From assembly GCA_024278935.1 (NCBI GenBank), contig JAJRSF010000003.1:67730-108950 (forward strand): 41,221 nucleotides of DNA, read 5' to 3'. This document shows positions 30,516-38,773 of the stretch, one piece after another. The translations under genes and the position numbers were made by a program. The number at the start of each line of letters is the position of its first letter. Positions within the stretch are counted from its first letter, which is position 1. Under the pieces are notes generated by a model. That model ran no database searches. It saw only the letters and a program-made list of their open reading frames with translations, and had not been told where the DNA came from. This DNA is from Candidatus Zixiibacteriota bacterium (lineage in GTDB: Bacteria > Zixibacteria > MSB-5A5 > GN15 > FEB-12).

Positions 30516-32459
30516 TTAAGATTCATCTGTTTTCTTCGATTCTTTTGCTGCTTCTTCATCTTGTAATTCTTTATACCATCTTGGATGATGATGCTTGATT
30601 TCATCTTCAGGCATATCACCATTGAGCCATGTAAATGACATTGGGTATTGGTCAGGATGGAATATGACAAAGAAGAAATGGAATACACCAATAGCAAGCA
30701 TAGCAAGCCACGCTTCATAATGATGAATAGTTTCAGAAACCGAGACTATCCATGGTGGGAAATAAGTTGTGTAAAATGTTGGGAACCATAAAACAGTACC
30801 AGTAAATACCATTACAAAAGTACCCCACGCCAATGCCCAGTATTCGGCTTTCATTGTGTAATCAAAATAACCGAACTGTGCTTTCTCTTTACTCAAGCCG
30901 AGATAGTACATCATATTTTGTTTAATCTCTTTAAGATCAGACCAAGCAGGAAGCATTTTGATAATCTTGGTGCGTCCATCTTTGGTTGCCATAATATAGA
31001 CAACATGATGGATTGAAATATAAATCATCGCTACCGCTGATATTCGATGTATCAGACCGCGGGCAGATTCAAACATTCCGACAAATTTTAAACTTTCCAC
31101 CCACCATGCATTTGGAAATTTCAGAGCAAAGCCTGTTAAGACCAGCACAATGAATGTCACCGTTATAATTATATGCTGGAAGACAAGGTTGCCATTTAGT
31201 CGTTTGACTGACTTTTGCGTTTTTAAATATCTGCTACGCATTATCATATATCTAATAAATATTATCGCATTATGAGCTAGCATACCGCCAATCACAACGA
31301 TGATTAGAAGGATATAAATAACTTTGATAAGATAATTTAGCTGACCATACTCACCAGACTCAGCCATGTGCGTATAACTTGCCGCAAAAGCATCGTTGGC
31401 ATCGGGGTGACAGGTTTGACAAGTTTGGGTACGGTTATCAAGATGTAAAGAAGATGCCGGGTTTGTTGATGGTAAGATATCATGAGCATTATGACATGAA
31501 GCACATGTTGCCGCTTTAATAGAACCACCCTTAATAGCGAGACCGTGATAAGTATCTTGATAAGTAGTAAACCTATCTTTCCCTAATCCATACTTGGCAG
31601 TTAATCGATCATCATTGTGACATTTTCCACAGACATAATCAGAAAGCTGGGCATAGTTCACAGGTGAATCGACATCATGGATTCCTAAGATTTCATGTTC
31701 TCCATGACAATCAGCACAGTTCGGAGAATCCAAAATTCCTGCCGCTAATGCTTTGCCATGGATACCTCTGCTATATTTCACATATGTTGCCTGGTGACAT
31801 TTGGCACAGGTTTTTGGCACATTCATTTTGTTTACTTTTGAATCTGAATGAGAGACTCGTTTTAAATCATGCACTCCATGACAGTCATTACAAGTTGCCG
31901 CAGTTTCGACTCCCTCTGCTAACCGTTTGGCGTGGATGCCTTTCATATAACGACCCGATGTTGAAGATAGTTTTATATCTGGATCGGTTGAAAGCATTTT
32001 CTTTTCATGGCAGTTGGCACATGTAAAAGAAAGGTTATGTTTTGATGTTGTGGCATCGGCATCATCGGATGATCGTATGGTATGTTTACCATGACAAGAT
32101 GCACAGTTTGGAGTGAGTTCGTTATGCTGAACTTTTCCATGAGCAGATGCGTCGAATACTTCGGCTACATCGTCATGACATCCGGCACAATCGACAAGTT
32201 CCAACACCTCTTCATGAGGATAATCATCGACACCTTCTAAATCAACGTGACAGTCAATACACATCATATCGGCATGCACTGAAACATCAGTTGAGTCAGA
32301 AGTTACATACATAAGAACTTCTTCACCATGAAAATTGATTCCTGTAAGTTCAGAATCATCATGGCAAGAAAGACATGTTTCGTTATCATCCTCAGCAAAA
32401 GCTGTTACACTAAAGCAAAGAAAGATGCTGAAAAGAAAAATAGTTTTAAGTTTATTCAT
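30516..32459 (-). CDS. Undecahaem cytochrome c fused to membrane cytochrome b (CbcL-like)
   Basis: Starting at the Met at 32459 (signal peptide ending TAFA) gives 647 residues. The first ~370 hold eleven CxxCH haem sites (CLSCH, CIDCH, CAGCH, CASCH, CANCH, CNDCH, CAKCH, CADCH, CGKCH, CASCH, CQTCH). The C-terminal part is a cytochrome b of the b561/FdnI type with about five helices and His pairs such as FQHIIITV, HRISAVAMIYISIHHVVYI, and a late IHHYEAWLAMLAIGVFHFFF, plus the conserved PDQYPMSFTWLNG. Fusions like this, such as CbcL of Geobacter, take electrons from menaquinol and pass them to periplasmic haems. It is the last cytochrome of the island. Confidence 0.9.
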   Translation of the reverse strand: MNKLKTIFLFSIFLCFSVTAFAEDDNETCLSCHDDSELTGINFHGEEVLMYVTSDSTDVSVHADMMCIDCHVDLEGVDDYPHEEVLELVDCAGCHDDVAEVFDASAHGKVQHNELTPNCASCHGKHTIRSSDDADATTSKHNLSFTCANCHEKKMLSTDPDIKLSSTSGRYMKGIHAKRLAEGVETAATCNDCHGVHDLKRVSHSDSKVNKMNVPKTCAKCHQATYVKYSRGIHGKALAAGILDSPNCADCHGEHEILGIHDVDSPVNYAQLSDYVCGKCHNDDRLTAKYGLGKDRFTTYQDTYHGLAIKGGSIKAATCASCHNAHDILPSTNPASSLHLDNRTQTCQTCHPDANDAFAASYTHMAESGEYGQLNYLIKVIYILLIIVVIGGMLAHNAIIFIRYMIMRSRYLKTQKSVKRLNGNLVFQHIIITVTFIVLVLTGFALKFPNAWWVESLKFVGMFESARGLIHRISAVAMIYISIHHVVYIMATKDGRTKIIKMLPAWSDLKEIKQNMMYYLGLSKEKAQFGYFDYTMKAEYWALAWGTFVMVFTGTVLWFPTFYTTYFPPWIVSVSETIHHYEAWLAMLAIGVFHFFFVIFHPDQYPMSFTWLNGDMPEDEIKHHHPRWYKELQDEEAAKESKKTDES

Positions 32460-32489
32460 TTTAAAATCCCGGTTAAAATGATACATATA

Positions 32490-34058
32490 TTAATGACATT
32501 CGGCACAAACCGAGTCGTTTATTTTCGTTTCACCATGTTGTTCAGTTGAGTGACAACTTGAGCAAGCAAGTTCCATATCTTCAGTGTGTAGTTCATGCGG
32601 CAACTCGCCATCATCGTAGTCAACTACTTCAGGGAAGAATGCATTGCCATGACAAAATGTCTGGCAAGATTTATCAGGCGAAAAGGCATCGCCACGAGAA
32701 GCAGGTTGATATGATGTTTTAATCTTCTTCATGGCATTTTCAAATTTATCAGCAGCATGGTTTAAGATATGCATAGAGTATTTAATGTTGTGAACCATGT
32801 GTCCTTCATGAACAAGATTATAGTTTTCTTTCATATTTGTATATTCAGACTGCGCTAAGCGTCGTTGTTTTTTAGAACCGCCAATAGATTTAAAGTCAGC
32901 ATATCCTTTTTTCATATATGCTTTATAATCTTTCATAGCAAGAAGTGAACCAGATTTCCAGTTGTCAAACATCAGGTCATAGTTTGAACCATGACAAGTG
33001 ACACAAGAATTACGTGACGCTTCTTTTTTATCCTGATGTGCCATGATGTCGCCTTCAGGAGTGATATGAGTATGACAACCAGTACAAGAAACTTGTGCCT
33101 GGAACATTGCCGATGGCATATCATGTTTATCTGAACTTCCGATTCCCATGTAAAGCTGTTTCGGTTGGTTATGTTGTCTAATATGACAGTTCTCGCATTG
33201 AATATCTAAGGCACCAACCATTTCAAAGTTACCATGCTCAATAGGGTCGTGACATTTATGGCAATCAATGCCTGTGTTTGTTACATGAATATCATGCAGT
33301 TCACCATTAGAAAATTCATTTTGTAACCGTTCGACATGACAGGAGTAACATTTTCCTTTTGGAACCGATGCGTTGCCTTCAACAATTTTTGTATGACATT
33401 GTTTACACTCAACTTCAAGCTCAAGGTACGGCTCATGGTTAAACATAAAGCCACCATGTTCAACTTCGTTTTTTGGATTACCATGACAGGAATAACAACC
33501 TGTAATAGCTTCTCCTTGCCCGGCATCTTTAAAATGGCAGACAAAGCAGGTTTGGTCATTGACAGTCATATGGCTCAGAGTTTCTTCTTCGTTCTGTGCC
33601 ATTTGATTATGACAAGATGTACAATGTAGTTTACCGGAACGGAGAACTTTGTCAAAATGTGTACTATGTTTGAAGAAAATATTTTCTTTATATTTTAAGC
33701 CGTCATCAAGAGTTTCAAAATCATGACATCCATCGGCTAAACAGTTTTCATCGAGTACTCTTGTTTGTGGTCTGGTGTTAAATGTCTCGGTTGCATATTT
33801 GAGAGTCGATAGTAAAAGATCTCCGCCATCATAATCATGGCAAGCGACACAGTCAACATCGGCATGAGTCGATGCTTGCCAGTGGCGAACATAAGGATCC
33901 ATATAGTGACAGGAATCACAGAATTCTGAATTTGTTGTTTCATACGAAGCAAATGCATATAAACCAATGAAGATGAGAACAAAAAGTCCGAGAACTGCAA
34001 TCAATCCTTTTACATTTTGCTTTAAAAGGACGCCAACATCTTTAAATAATTTTGTCAT
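32490..34058 (-). CDS. Fifteen-haem NapC/NirT-like membrane-anchored cytochrome c
   Basis: A 522-residue protein with a single N-terminal membrane helix (about 19-40) and a NapC-like start (FCDSCHYMDPYVRHWQASTHADVDCVACH), then a long periplasmic haem array. I count thirteen CxxCH sites plus two unusual ones: C-LADG-CH (CX4CH) and C-QTF-CH (CX3CH). The last five residues are themselves a haem motif (CAECH). A region without haem sites (about 385-465), Lys- and Met-rich, separates the last three motifs. It probably draws from quinol or the adjacent cytochrome b and forwards electrons. Its start overlaps the previous stop by one base (TGATG). Confidence 0.9.
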   Translation of the reverse strand: MTKLFKDVGVLLKQNVKGLIAVLGLFVLIFIGLYAFASYETTNSEFCDSCHYMDPYVRHWQASTHADVDCVACHDYDGGDLLLSTLKYATETFNTRPQTRVLDENCLADGCHDFETLDDGLKYKENIFFKHSTHFDKVLRSGKLHCTSCHNQMAQNEEETLSHMTVNDQTCFVCHFKDAGQGEAITGCYSCHGNPKNEVEHGGFMFNHEPYLELEVECKQCHTKIVEGNASVPKGKCYSCHVERLQNEFSNGELHDIHVTNTGIDCHKCHDPIEHGNFEMVGALDIQCENCHIRQHNQPKQLYMGIGSSDKHDMPSAMFQAQVSCTGCHTHITPEGDIMAHQDKKEASRNSCVTCHGSNYDLMFDNWKSGSLLAMKDYKAYMKKGYADFKSIGGSKKQRRLAQSEYTNMKENYNLVHEGHMVHNIKYSMHILNHAADKFENAMKKIKTSYQPASRGDAFSPDKSCQTFCHGNAFFPEVVDYDDGELPHELHTEDMELACSSCHSTEQHGETKINDSVCAECH

Positions 34059-35002
34059 CAGTTGTTTCCTTTGCTTTCACTCTTTGATTGATCAATAATA
34101 TCTTGTGATTCTTTTTTTATAATTGCTTCATATTCAAGTGGGTGATGATGTTTCATTTCGGATTCAGTTAACTGTCCATGCCACCATGTCCAACTCATTG
34201 GGAAAACTTCAGGGTTAAAATGTACATTGTAAAAATGCCATATAACGATAGAGAGCGTAGCAAGCAGTCCTTCATCGGAGTGCATTTCTCGTCCTATATC
34301 ATAGAAATATTTTGGGAAAAGTTCTTTGTACCACATGATTGCCCCGGAACCGATCATGATAACCATGCCCCAATAGACAGCCCAGTAATCAAATTTTTCA
34401 ATAAAAGAGAAGCGGTCAAATTTTGGACCTGATTTTGATTTACCGATATAGTAACGCATAGTACCCATAAAATCAGCAGCATCTTTTAAGTTTGGAACCA
34501 TCAGGAAAAAATCTCTGCGACCGACTCTTGAACCCAAGGAGTAGATGACATGCCAAATACCTACGATGATCAGACCAACAGCACCGATACGATGAATGAA
34601 TGTTGAATTGTGCAGTCCACCTAAGAGATCAATCACAATAAATTTTGAAAGACCAAATTCAGGGAATTTTAACGGCATACCTGTTATGATTAAAATTATA
34701 ACCGAGACAAACATAAGCATATGCTGGTATCTGAAATTTTTTCCAAACCGTTCAAAATTTCGTTCGACTTTTTCTTCAGGCAACATTTCACTGAGTGAAT
34801 CGGGGTGCAGTTTTGTGACAGCTTCGTTTAGCAGGCTTGAAGATTCGTACTGTAATCTTTCGGTGACAGTGTCTGTTATTTCTGTAATCTGTTTTTTTGT
34901 AGGGTCAATTTTTACAATATCAACAGCAGATTTTACAATATTATCTGATAAGCCTTTTATAAAGACTTCTCTATTATCTAAATTCTTCTTTTTGTCATTC
35001 AT
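34058..35002 (-). CDS. Cytochrome b561/FdnI-type membrane cytochrome b
   Basis: A 314-residue protein with an N-terminal cytoplasmic part of about 90 residues and four to five membrane helices (FRYQHMLMFVSVIILIITG, FIHRIGAVGLIIVGIWHVIYS, a YWAVYWGMVIMIGSGAIMWY helix and LLATLSIVIWHFYNVHF). His residues in QH, HR, WH and WHFYNVH suit two b-haems. The final PEVFPMSWTWWHGQLTE matches the end of the fused cytochrome b in this island, so they are paralogues. It likely oxidises menaquinol and feeds the neighbouring 9- and 15-haem proteins. Tight spacing with both neighbours shows an operon. Confidence 0.87.
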   Translation of the reverse strand: MNDKKKNLDNREVFIKGLSDNIVKSAVDIVKIDPTKKQITEITDTVTERLQYESSSLLNEAVTKLHPDSLSEMLPEEKVERNFERFGKNFRYQHMLMFVSVIILIITGMPLKFPEFGLSKFIVIDLLGGLHNSTFIHRIGAVGLIIVGIWHVIYSLGSRVGRRDFFLMVPNLKDAADFMGTMRYYIGKSKSGPKFDRFSFIEKFDYWAVYWGMVIMIGSGAIMWYKELFPKYFYDIGREMHSDEGLLATLSIVIWHFYNVHFNPEVFPMSWTWWHGQLTESEMKHHHPLEYEAIIKKESQDIIDQSKSESKGNN

Positions 35003-35008
35003 CTGTTG

Positions 35009-36058
35009 TTACCTTTTTGCTCGGGCGTTTTTTGCTCTTCGGAATAAATCCATAGCGATAAAAGCAAGCAGTCCTAAAAGAACCGACACAGTTAATACTA
35101 AGAAGGCTTTTGAGATATAATAAATGATCCCCGACTCTTCACTTTTTGGATTGATATGAATTTGCTGTCCTGATGAAAACTCAGCAGATGCTCCCGGATG
35201 ACAGCCTTCTTTACCGCAGGTCTTCGGAATATTGTCAGGGTGTACCGATGATTTCGGATCATCTTCCCCGCGAATATCATGATAGTCATGGCATGAGGCA
35301 CAGTTGGCAACTGTTTTACTTCCCATCTGCAGTCCAACCCCATGAAATGAATGTTCAAAAGTTGCTGCTCTGTCAGTTTTGATATTATATTTATTCACCA
35401 CACCCTGGGTGCCATGGCACTCGGTGCATGTTTGAGAAATCCGAGCATCGGAAACTCGTGACTCATCAGAGTTATGCTTTTTAATATTATGTTCACCGTG
35501 ACAATCAGAACAAACCGGTGCATCTTTAATTCCGTCAGCAACCGCCCGTCCATGGGTTGACTCTTTATATACTGCGTAAATATCCATGTGGCAGGTTCCG
35601 CATGTTTTCGGAATGTTCTGCCAATAAAATTTTGATTCAATCGTTTTGTGTGAATATACATCATGGTCGCCATGACAATCCTGACAGACGGGTGCTTTTT
35701 CATTTCCGTTTAATACTGCCATACCATGTACAGAATGTTCATACTGGTCATACATCTTACCATCTGGAGCGCCAACAGGGTTCCCGGTATAATGACAGCG
35801 ACGGCAATTAACTTTTTTTACAACTTTATGTGGAATCTCATTGATATCATTATGACAATCAGTACAATCTTTGTCGTTATGTACCGAGCGTGCGATAATT
35901 GATTCGTCAATATATAAAGGTACTTTTCGTCCTGTTTCTTCAGCACGATGAATCTCTTTTTTACTATGACAAATCTGACATTTTTCTAATGCCTGAATAT
36001 CTGCGGAACTCCCGCAGAGGAGAAATAAAAATATTACTAAAAAGCTAAGTTGTTTCAT
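35009..36058 (-). CDS. Nonahaem cytochrome c with C-terminal membrane anchor
   Basis: A 349-residue protein with a signal peptide (to about residue 24), nine predicted haem sites and one C-terminal membrane helix (about 311-335). The sites are CQICH, CTDCH, CRRCH, CQDCH, CGTCH, CSDCH, CTECH, CASCH and an unusual C-GKEG-CH (CX4CH). Repeated blocks of the form HG(x)AV-GIK-APVCSDCHGEH occur, as in tetrahaem and octahaem cytochromes of the reductase type. It shares this block pattern with the 7-haem and 11-haem proteins, suggesting duplication. It should carry electrons on the periplasmic face. It starts four bases after the 7-haem gene. Confidence 0.9.
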   Translation of the reverse strand: MKQLSFLVIFLFLLCGSSADIQALEKCQICHSKKEIHRAEETGRKVPLYIDESIIARSVHNDKDCTDCHNDINEIPHKVVKKVNCRRCHYTGNPVGAPDGKMYDQYEHSVHGMAVLNGNEKAPVCQDCHGDHDVYSHKTIESKFYWQNIPKTCGTCHMDIYAVYKESTHGRAVADGIKDAPVCSDCHGEHNIKKHNSDESRVSDARISQTCTECHGTQGVVNKYNIKTDRAATFEHSFHGVGLQMGSKTVANCASCHDYHDIRGEDDPKSSVHPDNIPKTCGKEGCHPGASAEFSSGQQIHINPKSEESGIIYYISKAFLVLTVSVLLGLLAFIAMDLFRRAKNARAKR

Positions 36059-36062
36059 TTAC

Positions 36063-36863
36063 TTATTCCACCCTTTTAACGCGACGTTTATATTCTAAGA
36101 TGCGATACAAAATAAAACCTATAATTATTATTGAAATAAAGAAATAATAGAACTTACGGACAAAAAACTTTCCACCGGAAGTTTCTTCAGATGCGGAAGT
36201 ATGAATTGTACCATGGGCAAAGTCAGGAGGTAGATCAACGTGGCAGGCACCGCAGGTTGCTTCTATATTATCATTATGTATGAGTGACTTTGGGTTGCTT
36301 TGTGGGAAAATATTATGTACACCGTGACAGGAAGCACAGTTTGCTACCGATGCTTCACCGAGTTCATTGCCGATACCATGAAACGATTCTTTAAAAGTGG
36401 CAATCCGATCAGCTTTCAGACCAAATTTTCCGACTACTCTTTCTGATGTATGACATTCGGAACATGTTTTTGGAACATTGGTTGAATAGACTTTTGATTC
36501 TGGATTAAAATGCGAAATTATATTATGACCACCATGACAATCAGTACATCCCGGTGATTCTTTTATACCATTTGCTAATGCGACACCATGGATTGATTCT
36601 TTATAAATGTTTAAGACTTCTTCATGACAAGAACCGCAATCGACATCTGTTCGAAATGCATGTTGTTCGGCAGGGTCAATATCGTGACAATCTATACAGT
36701 ATAATTTTTTATGAACTGACATATTGATGAGCGATGTATCTATATGTTGTGTAGTTTCAGATGATTGGTCACCATGAGCCAGATGGCACTTTAAACATGC
36801 AGAATCATCAGCTATTACTGATTTTGCTAGAAATAAAAAAATAACTAAAATGAGTGATTTCAT
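36063..36863 (-). CDS. Heptahaem cytochrome c with C-terminal membrane anchor
   Basis: A 266-residue protein with a signal peptide (residues 1-18), seven CxxCH sites (CLKCH, CIDCH, CGSCH, CTDCH, CSECH, CASCH, CGACH) and one C-terminal helix (about 233-253) followed by a basic tail. Block patterns (IHGVALANGIKESPGCTDCHGGHNI) match the 9- and 11-haem proteins. Seven-haem anchored proteins are partners of cytochrome b in Geobacter Cbc-type quinol oxidoreductases, which fits this operon order (7-haem, 9-haem, cytochrome b, 15-haem). GGAG lies before the ATG. It is the first gene of this operon. Confidence 0.9.
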   Translation of the reverse strand: MKSLILVIFLFLAKSVIADDSACLKCHLAHGDQSSETTQHIDTSLINMSVHKKLYCIDCHDIDPAEQHAFRTDVDCGSCHEEVLNIYKESIHGVALANGIKESPGCTDCHGGHNIISHFNPESKVYSTNVPKTCSECHTSERVVGKFGLKADRIATFKESFHGIGNELGEASVANCASCHGVHNIFPQSNPKSLIHNDNIEATCGACHVDLPPDFAHGTIHTSASEETSGGKFFVRKFYYFFISIIIIGFILYRILEYKRRVKRVE

Positions 36864-37040
36864 ATTACTCCAAACCTTATGATGCCATTGTCACTTATTA
36901 AGGTGGCAATTGACTCCTTTATGATATACTAACTTATCTTTATTGTTTGCTTAATATAGGTAAATAATCACTAACGGCAAGTTATTATTTTCACAAAGGG
37001 AGAATATTATCTCTCCTTGTGCAGTCTTGTATTTGTTGGG
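36864..37040. other. Spacer between two cytochrome operons with imperfect hairpin
   Basis: An imperfect hairpin at 36992-37021 (CACAA-GG-AGA / TCT-CC-TTGTG with bulges) follows the NapC-like gene on the minus strand. Only a short, broken T-run follows, so termination is uncertain. No other feature is visible; a promoter for the 7-haem operon is expected but I cannot place it. Confidence 0.4.
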
Positions 37041-38558
37041 TTAATAACCGGAATCTGAGTTATGGCATTCAGTACAATTCATCTCTGCCCAGGCACCATC
37101 GACATCTTCGGGATGAGTAAAATCAATACCGGTGATATCATGTTCCAGTTCTTCGACAATCTCCGAAGGTCCTTGTGCTACAATAAGATGGCAGGTTGAA
37201 CATTCGTTTGAAAGTACTTTTCCATACTGATTTTCCATAACGCCATCATGGCATCTAAAACAGCCGTCATTAACAAAATGTGATAAATTATTTTGACGGT
37301 CTCGGTAATCAGTTTTCATTTCAGGGAAGAAATTGTTTTCATATATTTGAGTAAGCTCTTTAATAGCTTGTATAATAAGTGGGCGTTTTTCAGTCGCTAT
37401 TTCGGGATACTCTTCTTCATAGTATGCTACTAATCTAGCCCGTATTGAATCGATTGCTTCCGGTTTGGTCTCATATTCAGCATTGAGAAGTTCCAGACCG
37501 ATTTCACGAATATATTTCAGTTCAGGTGAAATACGTCTTGTTGAAATCGCCAGATTGATAAGTTTTGCCGGCGGGTTGAATTTGTGCGATGGTCTGTTAT
37601 GACAATCCATACAGTCAAAGCGTCGTACCTCTAACAATGGGTCAGAGAAATCAGGAGCATCTTCATCGGGATCAGTATAAATAAGTGTATCGTTTGTTGC
37701 ATTATCAATAATTCTGACCCAGTTGATTTCTTCACGTTTAAAATCATTGGCGACATAGTCAACAGTTGAGCCAAGCATGTGCCAATGGATTCCTTCGAGT
37801 TTACCGGTACGGGGGTTACCACCACCGATTTTGACGAGCATTTTAATTGTCCAAGGAGTGTTGTCTTCATCTGTTTTATAATACGTGTGGGTTACCATTT
37901 TTTCGCCGTAGAACTGTTGTGGCCAGTGACATCCTTCGCAAGTTTCCTGGGCAGGACGGAGATTATGTACCGGCGTTTGAATAGGACGTGCAAAAGTGTT
38001 GGCTGCCATAGCATATAGTTGTCGCATACCATCGATTTTTGCTTTCACATAAAAAGAAGCACCCGGGCCGATATGACATTCCACACAAGGAACGCGGGCA
38101 TGGGCTGAGTTTTGATATGTGATAAACTGTGGCGACATTACTTCGTGACATGTTTCACCACAAAAATTGACCGAGTCGGTTGCTTCGTATGCTTTTGTAC
38201 CGGAATAAATTACTAAAATAATTAAGACACCTAAGACAGATAAGAATATACCGATGTTTCGTAAGTAATGAGGGTCAGTTGTGTCGAATGTCAAGTTGAA
38301 TGAAAATTTTTCACCTTTTGCTTTTGCTTTTCTTACTTGAATCCAAACAGAAAGCATGAATATAGCAAAGCCCATAACAGCAAACATAGGTGCGATTACA
38401 AATGTTACCAATGAACTGTACGGGTTGTCAGATTCTCCCGCGGTAAGATCAATAAGAAGTAAAACGAAGAATAATAATAATCCTGCTACAAATAAAGCAG
38501 CCCCAATACCGCCGAGCGGATTTCTTAGTAATGACCGTTTTCTCATTTCAGCAACCAT
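37041..38558 (-). CDS. Seven-haem NapC/NirT-like cytochrome c with three membrane helices
   Basis: I place the start at Met 38558 (MVAEMRKRS), because AAGGA lies eight bases upstream; an earlier Met at 38576 spans that site. The 505-residue protein has three N-terminal helices (about 15-37, 47-68, 99-119). Then come haem sites C-GET-CH (CX3CH), CVECH, CEGCH, CMDCH, CFRCH, CSTCH and CTECH. The beginning (FCGETCHEVMSPQFITYQNSAHARVPCVECHIGPG) is NapC-like, and the larger form with extra helices is found near metal-reduction and outer-membrane conduits. It likely passes electrons from quinol to the MtrA-like protein. The C-terminus ends with a haem site seven residues from the end. Confidence 0.9.
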   Translation of the reverse strand: MVAEMRKRSLLRNPLGGIGAALFVAGLLLFFVLLLIDLTAGESDNPYSSLVTFVIAPMFAVMGFAIFMLSVWIQVRKAKAKGEKFSFNLTFDTTDPHYLRNIGIFLSVLGVLIILVIYSGTKAYEATDSVNFCGETCHEVMSPQFITYQNSAHARVPCVECHIGPGASFYVKAKIDGMRQLYAMAANTFARPIQTPVHNLRPAQETCEGCHWPQQFYGEKMVTHTYYKTDEDNTPWTIKMLVKIGGGNPRTGKLEGIHWHMLGSTVDYVANDFKREEINWVRIIDNATNDTLIYTDPDEDAPDFSDPLLEVRRFDCMDCHNRPSHKFNPPAKLINLAISTRRISPELKYIREIGLELLNAEYETKPEAIDSIRARLVAYYEEEYPEIATEKRPLIIQAIKELTQIYENNFFPEMKTDYRDRQNNLSHFVNDGCFRCHDGVMENQYGKVLSNECSTCHLIVAQGPSEIVEELEHDITGIDFTHPEDVDGAWAEMNCTECHNSDSGY

Positions 38559-38656
38559 AATATAATCCTTAATCAATTGTTTATAACATAATATTCATTA
38601 ACATCTTAATTTTGGATTAGTATAGTAGTAAAACAATACAAAACAAGTACTTTTTT

Positions 38657-38695
38657 TCACAAAGTCGTACTGCCTTGCGACAGTACGACTTGTGA
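38657..38695 (-). other. Long intercistronic hairpin
   Basis: TCACAA-A-GTCGTACTG (38657-38672) pairs with CAGTACGACTTGTGA (38681-38695): 15 pairs, one bulged A, eight-base loop. On the minus strand an A-run, not a T-run, follows. It lies between the barrel gene and the NapC-like gene and may be an mRNA-stabilising or processing element. Confidence 0.55.
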
Positions 38696-38773
38696 TAAAG
38701 AAGTAATAACAAAAAGGAGGTAAATTTAAGCTTAATGTCGGGTCAGTTGTTATAAAGCTGACCTGTTATTATA

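Noticed and set aside
38657-38695. Hairpin as an intrinsic terminator
   Set aside because: The stem is strong but neither strand has a T-run after it; on the minus strand an A-run follows.
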